From DAISIK01 sp036822055 (lineage in GTDB: Bacteria > Verrucomicrobiota > Verrucomicrobiia > Opitutales > Puniceicoccaceae), in assembly GCA_036822055.1 (NCBI GenBank), contig DAISIK010000027.1:1-44401 (forward strand): 44,401 bases of DNA, read 5' to 3'. Below the pieces are notes generated by a model. It searched no databases, was not told where the DNA came from, and worked only from the letters and a program-made list of their open reading frames with translations. Made by a program: the position numbers and the translations under genes. Positions 8,744 to 17,399 of the stretch are shown here, in pieces; within the stretch, counting starts at the first letter, position 1, and the number at the start of each line of letters is the position of its first letter.

Positions 8744-10900
8744 TCAATTTTGAAACTGATCGTTGATTTGAATGATGGGAGGAAAGGTGGCTCCGGTGCG
8801 GAGACCCCGAAGGGTGGCCTGACGTTCCTCTGGGATGGTCCAATGGAGGAACCACTCACCCGGACCAGTGCTGAGCTTCACGTTGATATCGTCGGGCCAT
8901 TTAATCCAGCGCCAAGAGGCAAAGCGGTAAAAAGGCATGACAAATCCCGGGCTAAATCCGGCATTCTCGTGAAGGCGTTCTTCGAGTTCGCGCGAGATTT
9001 CGAGCATCTCGTTTACGTCTTCGGAGGAGCGGTATCGCTCGATGAGCTGGTCGATGACGGGATCCGCGAGGCTGAGGAGATTGTTGGTCTGGGTTCTGGG
9101 GGAGCGCTGGGGGTTGACGCTTTGATCATCGAGGAAGGCTTGGTCGAAGGCATTGACGGAGTGAAACATTTCCCAATACCGGGGATACATTTCCGGGCTG
9201 ACGCCAAAGGCGCTGAAGGCGATGTCGTGGTTTTTTTCCTGAATTTTTTTCCATGCGGCGGTGGCATCGAGGACTTCGACACGAAGCTCTACCCCGGCTT
9301 TGAGGGCCTCCTGCTGAAGGATGGTGAGGACGTCCTGAAGGCTCTCCATACCAGTGGTGACGGTGAAGGCGAGGCGCTCTCCGGAGGCGTTGGTGAGGAT
9401 GCCGGCGGGATTGCGGGTGGTGAAGCCTGCCCGCTTGAAAGCGGCAAGTGCCTTTTCAACGTCGAACACCCGGGGCTGAAGGTCCGGGTGGGTGAAGGGG
9501 CCGTAGCCATCGGAGGTGGTTCGCATACGAAAGTAGTCTCCCCGGAAATACTGATCGATAACGAGTTGCCAATTGAAGGCGTGTTGCAGCCCGACGCGGA
9601 TGTCGAGATTACTGAGGAGGGGGCGAGCTTGATTGATGTAGAGGCCGTAAGTTGGTCTAGGGACATCATTGTAGAAGGTGTACTTCCCGATGAAACCATT
9701 TTGGACGAGGGGATCGGAATCGGGCAGGCGATCGTAGTTATACTCGGCGAGATTCATTCCAAAGGAGTCGAGTTCGCCCTTGCGAAAGGCTTCGAAGGCT
9801 TTGGAGGTTTCGCGGATGACGGTTAATTGGAGGGCGTCGAAGTTGAAGCGGTTCCGCCAGAATTTTTGGTCCCTGGCCCACCAGTCCGGGTTGCGGACCA
9901 GGCGGATGGAAGAGCCGCGGCGGACATTCTCGGGAAGGATCAGATAAGGCGAAGTGGTGGGTTCCTGTTCCCACTGGTAACGGCTGGGAAAGTCCTCACC
10001 AAACTCGGTGTAGAAATGGGCCGGGATCGGTCGCAGACCGAGGACTCTGGAAACGAAGTCGGGCTTGGCCTCCGGGACCTGGATGGAAAAGGTGAGGTCG
10101 TCAAAGCGAGTGACCTGGGTGTAGCTGCGGTCGTACCAGTTGTTGTACCAAGGGGCCTGAATGAAGGGGGATTGAAAAAAGTAAAACATGAAAAAGACAT
10201 CGTCGACGGTGATTGGCTGGCCATCGGACCAACGGGCAGCGGGATTGATTCTGACGTAGACTGTTCTCTCCTCGGGAACGACGGCCCATGACTTAGCCAA
10301 ACCGGGAAAATGGCGGAACCCGGTATCGGTGATCTCTGTTTTAGAGGGATGACGGTGGGCAAAGGACATGGCGACATCGTCGAGCAGGAGGGTGCGGAAG
10401 CTTCCGTTGGAGTCTGGACCGACGGTACGAAAGGTGCGGGGAAAATCCTGGAGGCGACCGTAGAGTACTCCTCCTTTCACCGCATCGGGAGAGCCGATAT
10501 CGGGGAGGTCGAGTCCATCCTCCCAGCGGAGGTCGGCGGGGAGATCTTCGATTGAAGCCAGCCGAAAAAAGTTTGGGAAGGTGCCCTTGGCAATCGTTGC
10601 ATCGAGAGTCTCGCGATCCATTCGCCCGCTCTCAAAAGCTTCAAAGATGGCTGGGGGAAGGCTGACCTTGGTGGCGTAGTACTTGCGCAGGATAGCGTCC
10701 TGACCCTCGAGGGTGGCGGGATCTTGATCGAGGATCGAAAGAGTGGCCTTGATGGCCTGGGGGGAGGAAACCGGAGCGTCTTTGGTGCCTGGCCCCGAGC
10801 AGGCGGCGAGGGTGAGCCCGAGAAGGGTTGGGGTAATCCATTGGAGAGCGGTGCGGCGCTTGGGCACGGAGGCAGCGACTGGCTGGATTCGATTATTCAT
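8744..10900 (-). CDS. Peptide-binding lipoprotein of the ABC transporter (solute-binding family 5, YejA-like)
   Basis: An extracellular solute-binding protein of family 5 that would capture oligopeptides in the periplasm and hand them to the permeases. The N terminus is a lipoprotein signal: basic KRR, hydrophobic stretch, and lipobox LTLAAC with C34 as the lipidated residue. YejA-like landmarks include the RTVGPDSNGSFRTLLLDDV region and INPAARWSDGQPITVDDVFF, followed by the long family-5 fold. At 718 residues it is longer than E. coli YejA (about 600), owing partly to an extra N-terminal segment of roughly 100 residues. I use the ATG at 10900, which overlaps the permease stop by eight bases. 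An ATG at 10951 would lie deeper inside the permease gene and spoil the signal peptide. Confidence 0.92.
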   Translation of the reverse strand: MNNRIQPVAASVPKRRTALQWITPTLLGLTLAACSGPGTKDAPVSSPQAIKATLSILDQDPATLEGQDAILRKYYATKVSLPPAIFEAFESGRMDRETLDATIAKGTFPNFFRLASIEDLPADLRWEDGLDLPDIGSPDAVKGGVLYGRLQDFPRTFRTVGPDSNGSFRTLLLDDVAMSFAHRHPSKTEITDTGFRHFPGLAKSWAVVPEERTVYVRINPAARWSDGQPITVDDVFFMFYFFQSPFIQAPWYNNWYDRSYTQVTRFDDLTFSIQVPEAKPDFVSRVLGLRPIPAHFYTEFGEDFPSRYQWEQEPTTSPYLILPENVRRGSSIRLVRNPDWWARDQKFWRNRFNFDALQLTVIRETSKAFEAFRKGELDSFGMNLAEYNYDRLPDSDPLVQNGFIGKYTFYNDVPRPTYGLYINQARPLLSNLDIRVGLQHAFNWQLVIDQYFRGDYFRMRTTSDGYGPFTHPDLQPRVFDVEKALAAFKRAGFTTRNPAGILTNASGERLAFTVTTGMESLQDVLTILQQEALKAGVELRVEVLDATAAWKKIQEKNHDIAFSAFGVSPEMYPRYWEMFHSVNAFDQAFLDDQSVNPQRSPRTQTNNLLSLADPVIDQLIERYRSSEDVNEMLEISRELEERLHENAGFSPGFVMPFYRFASWRWIKWPDDINVKLSTGPGEWFLHWTIPEERQATLRGLRTGATFPPIIQINDQFQN

Positions 10901-12170
10901 AAGTGGAATGTTGTTTAGGATCAAAGGCTTCGCGAATGGCTTCACCGACAAAGGTTATGATGGTGAGGAGAACGACAAGGGCAAAAAAGGCTGAGGAAAC
11001 TATCCACCAGGCATCGAGCCGAGAGGTTCCCTGCCGGAGAAGTTCGCCGAGACTGGGAGTGGGTGGCGGTAAACCAAAGCCGAGAAAATCGAGGGCGGTA
11101 ATGGCGGTGATGGCCCCGATGACGGTGAAGGGAACGAAGGTGATGATGGTGGCGATGGTGTTGGGGAGGATGTGGCGGAAAATAATGCGAGCGGGAGATG
11201 CTCCAATGACCCGGGCCGCTGCAGCGTAATCGCGCTCCCTCTCTCTAAGAGTGGCTGTGCGCATGTAGTAGGTCATGGAGGTCCAGGAAAAGAGAACCAT
11301 GATGGTGAGCAAAAGGGTGATTCGGATGGTGACGGAGTAGCTGGAGGGGATGACTGAGAAGGCAATGATAACGGTGTAGAGGAATGGAACATTGGACCAG
11401 ATCTCGATCAGTCGCTGGCCGAGCAAATCGAGCCAACCGCCAAAATAGCCGATCAGGCATCCGACAAAGATACCGATCGCATAGGTAAGGATGGTGAAGG
11501 CAAAAGCAAAGAAAATGGCGGTTCGAAAACCGTAAACCAGACGGGCAAGAATATCCCGACCAGTTGAGTCGGTTCCGAGATAGTGCTGGGCCTGTGGAGA
11601 AGGAGGGCGCGGTTTGAGGACCCCTTCGAAAGGATTGTTTTCATTGGGAGAGTAGGGGATCCATGGCATGAGGATCCATGATTCTGCCTGCGACTCTTTC
11701 CAATGGCCCTTAAGGTTGCGATAGTTGGTGGGGGTGAAAGCTTCGCTGCCAATTAAACCGAAGGTATTGCCCAGGTAGACTTCTGAGAGGAAAGGAAAAT
11801 AGAACCGGCCCTCGTGGCGGACGATGAGAGCGCGGTTGTTGATGAAAGCCTCGGCGAAGAGGGAGAGAATGCAGATCGAGGAGAGGAGGAGGAATGAAAA
11901 ATAGCCTCTCTTGATCTGGCGGAATCTTCGGAATTTTCGACGGGTAAGGGGATCCCAACGAAAGGGAAGGCGGAAGAGACCGGTGGTAGTCGCGAGGAGG
12001 ACAAAGCCGAGGCCAAGATTTAGATGAAAGGGGAGGAGGAGAAGACCGAGGAGGGACAGGAAAATTAAAGAGGCAAATAGTCCTGGATTTGCCCGAAGAT
12101 GAGAGAGGAGGGTGGCGTTCGGCTGGGGATTCGAATCCGAGATAGACCCGAGATTTGGCGAAGCGGTCAT
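10893..12170 (-). CDS. Oligopeptide ABC transporter permease (YejE-like)
   Basis: An inner-membrane permease of the DppC/OppC type, 425 residues. The N-terminal third carries two hydrophobic stretches (around 30-65) and another near 90-110, followed by a soluble loop with YLGNTFGLIGSEAFTP, as in YejE. The C-terminal half has HYLGTDSTGRDILARLVYGFR and the cytoplasmic EAA loop (YAAAARVIGASPARIIFRHILPN) that contacts the ATPase. The start codon overlaps the upstream permease stop as ATGA (12167-12170). It is the second gene of the transporter unit. Confidence 0.93.
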   Translation of the reverse strand: MTASPNLGSISDSNPQPNATLLSHLRANPGLFASLIFLSLLGLLLLPFHLNLGLGFVLLATTTGLFRLPFRWDPLTRRKFRRFRQIKRGYFSFLLLSSICILSLFAEAFINNRALIVRHEGRFYFPFLSEVYLGNTFGLIGSEAFTPTNYRNLKGHWKESQAESWILMPWIPYSPNENNPFEGVLKPRPPSPQAQHYLGTDSTGRDILARLVYGFRTAIFFAFAFTILTYAIGIFVGCLIGYFGGWLDLLGQRLIEIWSNVPFLYTVIIAFSVIPSSYSVTIRITLLLTIMVLFSWTSMTYYMRTATLRERERDYAAAARVIGASPARIIFRHILPNTIATIITFVPFTVIGAITAITALDFLGFGLPPPTPSLGELLRQGTSRLDAWWIVSSAFFALVVLLTIITFVGEAIREAFDPKQHSTYE

Positions 12171-13201
12171 TGGAAGCGAACTCGTGGGTCAATCAGGGCA
12201 ACGAGAAGATCTGAGAGAATGTTGCCGATTAAGAGAAGGAGGCTCGAAACCAGCACGACCCCCATGACGACGAAATAGTCCCTTTGGATGACGGCCTCGA
12301 ATCCGAGGAGGCCAAAGCCATCGATGTCGAAGAGGAACTCGATGAGGAAGGAACCGCTGACGAAGAGGACAAGGTTTTGCCCGAAGGTGGTGGCGATGGG
12401 AATGAGGGAATTTCGAAGAGCATGTTTAAAGACGGCGCGCTTGAAGGATGCGCCTTTGGCGACGGCGGTCCTCATGTAGTCTGAAGCAAGGTTGTCCATG
12501 AGGTGGTTCTTCATGAGGAGGGTGGTGACTGCGAAGCTTCCAACAAGGTAACAAGCAAGGGGGAGGACGGAATGATGTACCACGCTAAGGAAGGCCTCCC
12601 AATCGCTGAAAACCCTCCATGGGAGAAGATGGGAGTACTGGTAATTGACAAAACCACCGAGGGGGAACCAGTCCAGTTGAACCGAGAAGAAAAGGATAAG
12701 GAGCGCTCCCAGGGCATAGCCTGGCACGGCGTATCCGGCAAAGATGAGTATCGAAGTCGTGTTGTCGATGACTGTCCGGTGAGCGATTGCTTTGACGATC
12801 CCGAGGGGAATGCAGATTGCGTAGGTCAGGAAAAAAGTGATCAAGCCGTAGTAAACCGAAATCGGTAAACGATCTGCCATGAGCGAGGTGACGGGCTCGT
12901 TCCAGCGGTAGGATTCGCTGAGGTCGCCGACAAATATCTTCCCCAGCCACTGGAAGTAGGCGGAGTACCACGGTTGGTCGAACCCGTAGTATGATTTCAA
13001 GAGGGCGAGTTGCTCTTCCGAGAGAGGCTGGTCGCCGGTGCTGGCTGCGAAACCGCTGGCCGAGTCAACGGCCTGGGCCTCCATGAGGGCCTGCTCGAGG
13101 GGACCTCCGGGGACAAAGCGGGTGATGATGAAGACGATCAAAGTCACCCCGAAGAGGGTAGGGATGAGGAGCAAAAGGCGTCGGATGAAGTAGGCGCACA
13201 T
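12167..13201 (-). CDS. Oligopeptide ABC transporter permease (YejB-like)
   Basis: The partner permease, DppB/OppB type, 344 residues, starting MCAYFIRRLLLLIPTLFGVT, which is the classic amphipathic start of this family. Six or so membrane segments are visible, with FVGDLSESYRWNEPVTSLMADRLPIS in the periplasmic loop and the EAA loop SDYMRTAVAKGASFKRAVFKHALRN. The frame extends four codons further to a TTG at 13213. I prefer the ATG at 13201 because it gives the family-typical N terminus. This is the first gene of the minus-strand unit, and the 230 bases upstream, shared with the divergent secreted-protein gene, must hold its promoter. Confidence 0.93.
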   Translation of the reverse strand: MCAYFIRRLLLLIPTLFGVTLIVFIITRFVPGGPLEQALMEAQAVDSASGFAASTGDQPLSEEQLALLKSYYGFDQPWYSAYFQWLGKIFVGDLSESYRWNEPVTSLMADRLPISVYYGLITFFLTYAICIPLGIVKAIAHRTVIDNTTSILIFAGYAVPGYALGALLILFFSVQLDWFPLGGFVNYQYSHLLPWRVFSDWEAFLSVVHHSVLPLACYLVGSFAVTTLLMKNHLMDNLASDYMRTAVAKGASFKRAVFKHALRNSLIPIATTFGQNLVLFVSGSFLIEFLFDIDGFGLLGFEAVIQRDYFVVMGVVLVSSLLLLIGNILSDLLVALIDPRVRFQ

Positions 13202-13393
13202 GGTCGGTGGCAACCCTGGTCGTCAGCAGAGGCAATTGGATACCGTTGCTACCAGATTTCGCGTGGGTGTTTTTATCTTCATGGATTAGCGGGAGACCTG
13301 CATCCGAAACTTGAGAGCCATCGGTTGAAGGGAAAAAGTCATTCAGTTAAGAAGTCGAAACATTCCTGTTTCCAAAAGGGAGGATTGATTTTT

Positions 13394-13405
13394 AGATTGC
13401 AATCT
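13394..13405. promoter_or_regulatory. Perfect 12-bp palindrome upstream of the secreted-protein gene
   Basis: The sequence AGATTGCAATCT is its own reverse complement and sits 26 bases before the ATG at 13432, within a divergent promoter region. Dyads in this position are often binding sites for dimeric regulators or overlap the core promoter. No regulator gene is adjacent, and I cannot name a protein that would bind. A chance palindrome is possible. Confidence 0.35.
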
Positions 13406-13431
13406 CATCTCACCGGTTAAAACTCTAGTCT

Positions 13432-14163
13432 ATGAAGCGTTGGATCTCTCTCCTTTCCCTTGCTCTTGCCGGAACTCTCTTCGGTCAGGACAACTTGTAC
13501 ATCAACACCGGCGATGGCACCACTGGTGACTCAATGAACATCGCTATTCAAGGCGATCTCGTATCGATCGGGCTATTGTCAGGCGGCCGAATCATTCTGG
13601 ATACCCCGGATGGCATCGTCGTCATCCAAAGTGCTGAGCCGGTTCCGGTTCCGGATGGTGCGGAGGTCTTCTCGGCACGAACCCTTGAGGAACTTCCTGC
13701 TGCCCGCCAAGACCGCGTTCGCACATCAGTTCTCGGATTTTTGGATCGGCTGAGAGACGCTGCTATCAATCCAGCCTCGGGCGTGAGTCGCCAAGACGCT
13801 ATTGAAGTTGCGGCATTCCTCTTCGCATTTGGTCTCTCGGTCCCTGACCCGCTCTTCCGTGAGCCTGGGTTAGACTCCGTCCAGGATCAAATTGATTCGG
13901 ATCCTTCGCAGGTTGGAGACCGCCCGGAAGTTCCAGTGGCCGAGCCAACCCCTCCCCCAGCCCAGCAGCCGCGGCCTCTTCGCCCGCCAGCTCCCCGCCC
14001 GCCAGCCGTTGTCCCTCCAGTCGTGATCACTCCTCCAGTCGTGATCACTCCTCCAGTGGAGCCAGAGCCTTACTTTGCTCCGATCAAGGTGTCTCCTCCG
14101 GTCGTTGAGGAACCTTCCACTGGATGGACTTCGAAAATGAAGCCTAGTAACTTGAAGTTCTGA
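13432..14163 (+). CDS. Secreted hypothetical protein with a proline-rich repeat tail
   Basis: A 243-residue protein of unknown family. It begins with a clear signal peptide (MKRWISLLSLALAGTLFG, probable cleavage before QDN), so it is exported. Residues 20-65 are rich in short strands (IAIQGDLVSIGLLSGGRIILD). A helical segment with AARQDRVRTSVLGFLDRLRDAA follows around 90-110. From about residue 165 the chain is proline-rich with low complexity (PPPAQQPRPLRPPAPRPP), including a perfect VVITPP repeat. Such tails are typical of proteins that span the periplasm or touch peptidoglycan. It is transcribed alone, divergently from the Yej-type transporter, and ends at a strong intrinsic terminator 127 bases downstream. 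Confidence 0.8.
   Translation: MKRWISLLSLALAGTLFGQDNLYINTGDGTTGDSMNIAIQGDLVSIGLLSGGRIILDTPDGIVVIQSAEPVPVPDGAEVFSARTLEELPAARQDRVRTSVLGFLDRLRDAAINPASGVSRQDAIEVAAFLFAFGLSVPDPLFREPGLDSVQDQIDSDPSQVGDRPEVPVAEPTPPPAQQPRPLRPPAPRPPAVVPPVVITPPVVITPPVEPEPYFAPIKVSPPVVEEPSTGWTSKMKPSNLKF
14021..14056 (+). repeat. Two perfect 18-bp tandem copies inside the proline-rich tail
   Basis: The unit TCGTGATCACTCCTCCAG occurs twice head to tail (14021-14038 and 14039-14056) and encodes the hexapeptide repeat VVITPP. The identity at nucleotide level, including third positions, indicates a recent duplication by slippage or unequal exchange. The copy number may vary between strains. Confidence 0.9.
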
Positions 14164-14289
14164 TTCTGAGTTCGGTCGGAACCTCCCAGTGCCCATTTGA
14201 TCCAGCCCTCAGAAGAATTGTTTTAAACCTCGATTAGGTAGAAATAGGTCGCTGCCAGCCTGGCTTTCTAGTTGGGCTTCAATCTCAAG

Positions 14290-14312
14290 ACTGCCTTCGG
14301 GCAGTTTTTTTT
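14290..14312 (+). terminator. Intrinsic terminator
   Basis: A six-pair stem ACTGCC/GGCAGT closes on a TTCG tetraloop and runs directly into eight T residues, a textbook Rho-independent terminator on the plus strand. It ends the transcript of the secreted proline-rich protein. Confidence 0.92.
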
Positions 14313-15037
14313 GTCCCCTCGGCAAGCATTCTGAATTTGGTTTCGGAGGGGTTTTGGTTAGGCGAGCTTGCGAGTTTTGAGCATACTTCAGAACGACAAG
14401 GTGTAGCGGGGCGCATGGGGCGTAGAGCCGGGACCTTAGGGCGGAGAGTTAAATCTAAAGAAACAGTGCCGACGGGCTTCTTTGAAATAGACCGAGCCAA
14501 GCAGGCGGGTAATGTGAAGGGCCTTGAAATTGGTGGGGAGCCTGTCGGGAAGATTGTCCACAAAATTCACCAAAATCACGAAAGAAGGGAGCGGGCCGGG
14601 GTGTAGGGTTTTGATTCGGGGGGTGGAGAGTGGAGAGCTTAGTGCAAGGTTCTCACCGTAGGCTGCCGTGAGAAACTTGGGTTAAAGACTTGGGGAGACT
14701 TTGTCACCCACTGGTCCCCGGGCATGCTTGAGACCCTTATGAGGCCTTCATCTGCAAGGAGGTTGGCGGCTGGCGGAAAGGGAAAAGGGGAAAGTGGCAG
14801 ATAGAAATGTCTGCCCCACACTCTCCTCAAACCAAGATGTGGGTTGGCACTTTTTCATGAAGAGCATGGAAAGATGCGTTTGGTGAGGGACCTGTTCGGC
14901 ATGAATCCAGACTTCCACAGCTCCGAGAATTGGGCCACTCACCGGACGCTTACGAGCCAGGGGCAATATCGTAGTTTGGCTTGGTTCGGGCGGTCTATTT
15001 TTTTGATCGCGTGCAGGTTGGCACAGCTACGCCACTA
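14313..15037. other. Long gene-poor stretch with decayed or repetitive sequence
   Basis: About 720 bases lie between the terminator and the end of the membrane-protein gene. Several open frames cross it on both strands, but none has a convincing start, ribosome-binding site or family resemblance. A hairpin repeat sits at 14796-14815. Nearby frames read phrases such as VGQTFLSATF, a type of chance translation I associate with dispersed repeats in Verrucomicrobiota and Planctomycetota genomes. I interpret the stretch as a graveyard of repeats rather than a gene. Confidence 0.45.
14796..14815. repeat. Hairpin element GGCAGA...TCTGCC
   Basis: The 20-mer GGCAGATAGAAATGTCTGCC folds into an eight-pair stem (one G-T pair) with a GAAA tetraloop. 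It resembles short palindromic units scattered between genes in related genomes. Only one copy is visible in this window, so dispersal cannot be shown here. Confidence 0.45.
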
Positions 15038-16834
15038 TTAACTTCTCCGCATGAGCAATTCGAAGTCGTCCTCCGGAATTTCATAGTACTCAAGGATCGG
15101 AATGGTTGATTGCTGTGGGGCAGTTTGGTGCAACTCGTTGTGATAGGGGAAGGAGCTGATGATAAAGTTGAGAGAGGCTCGGTTCTCCTGATTTTCGGGC
15201 AAGAGGATGCGTCGACGGGTTAGCGGCACGCTTTGGCGTATTGAGACGGAGATTGGGTTTCCAGAAACGAGTCGGTAGCGATCCATGGCCACCGCGTTGA
15301 TGAACAGTTTTTTTTCAGCAAGCAGGTGGGCAAGGGGATGATAGGGGGCAAAGTACCATCCGGAGCGGGACTTCAATTCGAGAACAGCCGCTTCGTGTTC
15401 GGGAGCTATGGGTGCTTCGTTGCTGAGCTGCTGGAAGCCTAGATAACCGATTGGCAGGACTATCCCGAGGAATGCTGCAATCCCGATGAAATTTCGGCTG
15501 AGACGTCTTTTCGGTGGATGGTGGAGGATGCGGGATTGAGCGAAAACTCCGAGAGCGATGAAGATTGGAAAGGAAAAGAGGGCACAAACCTGTGGGTGGC
15601 CCCCAGCCCTAGTGATGGCAAGCGGAGCTATAGTGGCAATGCTCAAGGAGATCAGGACAAGGACAATGACGAGACGACCTGAGGTAAGACGGTCTTTCTT
15701 CTTGTGAGATGACTGGCGCTGTTTTCGGGTAGCGAAGACCAAGAAGATAGCAAGAGGGGCTACCCAGAACCAACCTGTGGCCACGGTCTTCACGGCTGCC
15801 ATCAACCCGGAGAAGAGCCCATCAAGAGACTGGGGTTCGGGGCTCCAGTTGGTGAAACCGGTATGGAGGGGGATGACGACCAGGTTAAACCAGAGGGATC
15901 TAAAGCCGAAGATGATGCCAAGGACCAAGCCGAGAACGATGCTAAAGACGAGGAACGAGATGGTGAAACGGCGTAGATCGCCCAAGCGCTGATGGTAGAG
16001 GAAAAAGCCACCAATACCAAAATAGGCCATAGCAGAGGCTGGTTCGCACCAAAAGGCGAGAGCGAGAAGTATCCCTGCCAAGTTACTAAAGTACCAGTGG
16101 GCACGGGATCGCTCATAACTGGAGAGCAATGCGATACCAAGCAGGCAGGCCATCGCGATCGGATAGGGTCCTGGCAGAAGCATGGCACTACGCAGGTCGG
16201 GGAGGAGGAAGAGGGGGATGAGGGCGAAGACGATTCCCACAGCCAGGCCAATGAATCGAAGGTTGTTTTCGCGACTTCGCCGACTTTGGAAGAAAAGGAG
16301 GGCAAGGATGGGGGGAAGAGTGAAGAGGGCTGCGAGGAAGGACCCCGAAGCCTGAAGGGAACTGAGACTCGAGCCGCGGCCGATGGGACTAAAAAAGAGG
16401 GCGGGTAGTGGACTGATGGCGGCACCGACGATGTCGATATCGTCTTTTTGACCGAGGATTGATTTACCCTGAGCGAGGCCAACCGGGAGGGAAACTTGTT
16501 CCACAAGATAATCAGGAGACTCGTAGGCGGCCTGAAGAGCGGGAATTCGAGAGAGGAGGAAAACGGGAAGTAGAACGAAAAACAAAGCAAGGATCAGGTA
16601 AGCGCGCTTGGCATTTCGCTTAGCTCTGGCACTTCGTTCGAGATTGGTCGGGCGTTTCCGACGATCGCTCAAGCGGCGCTTGCGGACACGCCGTCGCCGC
16701 CCGGGTGTTTGGCTCGCGGTCTCTAGCGGGTCAGTCGGTCGATCCGGGAAAGCTTGAGGGCTTTCCGAAGGCGGTAAATCTTCGGCTTGAGGGAGATTTG
16801 TCGGAGAGTTCTGCTCGGGGTTTGAAGAGTTCAT
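15038..16834 (-). CDS. Polytopic membrane protein, possibly a GT-C-type glycosyltransferase
   Basis: A 598-residue protein with a cytoplasmic, very basic N-terminal region (about 75 residues including GRRRRVRKRRLSDRRKR) and then roughly ten hydrophobic spans starting at YLILALFFVLLPVFLLSRI (79-97). The last 120 residues are soluble and contain RSGWYFAPYHPLAHLLAEKKLF. This overall plan, with a large loop after the first span (ESPDYLVEQVSLPVGLAQG) and a C-terminal soluble part, resembles GT-C lipid-sugar glycosyltransferases (RgtA/ArnT-like). The diagnostic acidic pair in the first loop is not convincing, so the function stays open. It overlaps pgpA by four bases (ATGA at 16831-16834), placing it in the coaD-pgpA unit. 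Confidence 0.7.
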   Translation of the reverse strand: MNSSNPEQNSPTNLPQAEDLPPSESPQAFPDRPTDPLETASQTPGRRRRVRKRRLSDRRKRPTNLERSARAKRNAKRAYLILALFFVLLPVFLLSRIPALQAAYESPDYLVEQVSLPVGLAQGKSILGQKDDIDIVGAAISPLPALFFSPIGRGSSLSSLQASGSFLAALFTLPPILALLFFQSRRSRENNLRFIGLAVGIVFALIPLFLLPDLRSAMLLPGPYPIAMACLLGIALLSSYERSRAHWYFSNLAGILLALAFWCEPASAMAYFGIGGFFLYHQRLGDLRRFTISFLVFSIVLGLVLGIIFGFRSLWFNLVVIPLHTGFTNWSPEPQSLDGLFSGLMAAVKTVATGWFWVAPLAIFLVFATRKQRQSSHKKKDRLTSGRLVIVLVLISLSIATIAPLAITRAGGHPQVCALFSFPIFIALGVFAQSRILHHPPKRRLSRNFIGIAAFLGIVLPIGYLGFQQLSNEAPIAPEHEAAVLELKSRSGWYFAPYHPLAHLLAEKKLFINAVAMDRYRLVSGNPISVSIRQSVPLTRRRILLPENQENRASLNFIISSFPYHNELHQTAPQQSTIPILEYYEIPEDDFELLMRRS

Positions 16835-17397
16835 CCGGGCAGCAGTTTAAAAACAACGAGCAAATGGAGAACGATCGAAGCGGCGATGGCAGCGGCGATG
16901 TCGTCATAGACAATCCCCTCCCCGCCAGGAAGTTTTTGGAGACGATTGATTCCGAGTGGTTTCAGGATATCAAAAAAACGGAAGAGGAGAAAACCGGTGA
17001 GGAGGTGAGGCCAAGCGGGCGACCCGCTGCTCAAGGGCAGGATGCCGATGAAGACAAATGGCATGGCTACCGCTTCGTCGAGGATGATCTCGCCCGGGTC
17101 TCGCTTGCCGATGCGGATCTCTGCTTCGTGGCAGATAGAGACGGCGAAGAACATCAAGAGAATCGAAAGCGCGAGGCTGAGGAGTGGGTGGAGGAAAGGG
17201 AGGTAGAGGAGGGCCAGAAGCAGCCCGGCCACCGAACCAAAGGTTCCGGGAGCGGGAAGTTTGGTGCCGATGCTGCCCAGGGTGGCAAGGCTGAGGATGA
17301 TCCGGTCGGGGATGAGGGAAAGTACGATATTTCTTCGGAGCACGGCGGGTAGATGCTTAGTCAACTTGCGATTGAGGGGAAGAAGGAATCGAGCCAA
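16831..17397 (-). CDS. pgpA: Phosphatidylglycerophosphatase A
   Basis: PgpA removes phosphate from phosphatidylglycerol phosphate in the inner membrane, the last step of phosphatidylglycerol synthesis. The family motifs are present: LGSIGTKLPAPGTFGSVAGL, then DPGEIILDEAVAMP with acidic residues that bind the metal, and FRFFDILKPLGINRLQKLPG leading to GIVYDDIAAA. Several membrane spans lie between them. No ATG precedes the conserved region. A TTG at 17397, two bases after the coaD stop, gives 188 residues, while another TTG at 17451 would overlap coaD by about 50 bases. The start is therefore uncertain. Confidence 0.88.
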   Translation of the reverse strand: MARFLLPLNRKLTKHLPAVLRRNIVLSLIPDRIILSLATLGSIGTKLPAPGTFGSVAGLLLALLYLPFLHPLLSLALSILLMFFAVSICHEAEIRIGKRDPGEIILDEAVAMPFVFIGILPLSSGSPAWPHLLTGFLLFRFFDILKPLGINRLQKLPGGEGIVYDDIAAAIAASIVLHLLVVFKLLPG

Positions 17398-17399
17398 GC

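Noticed and set aside
8357..9826. Long plus-strand open frame of 489 codons
   Set aside because: It is antisense to the ATPase and binding-protein genes, whose family motifs are unmistakable; its own sequence matches nothing and reflects G+C-rich antisense bias.
12121..12140. GGGATTCGAATCC resembling a tRNA T-arm
   Set aside because: It lies inside the yejE-like coding sequence and no acceptor stem or anticodon arm can be built around it.
14285..14606. Open frames of about 90 codons on both strands after the terminator
   Set aside because: Neither has a start context or family similarity; overlapping frames of this size are expected by chance in G+C-rich sequence.
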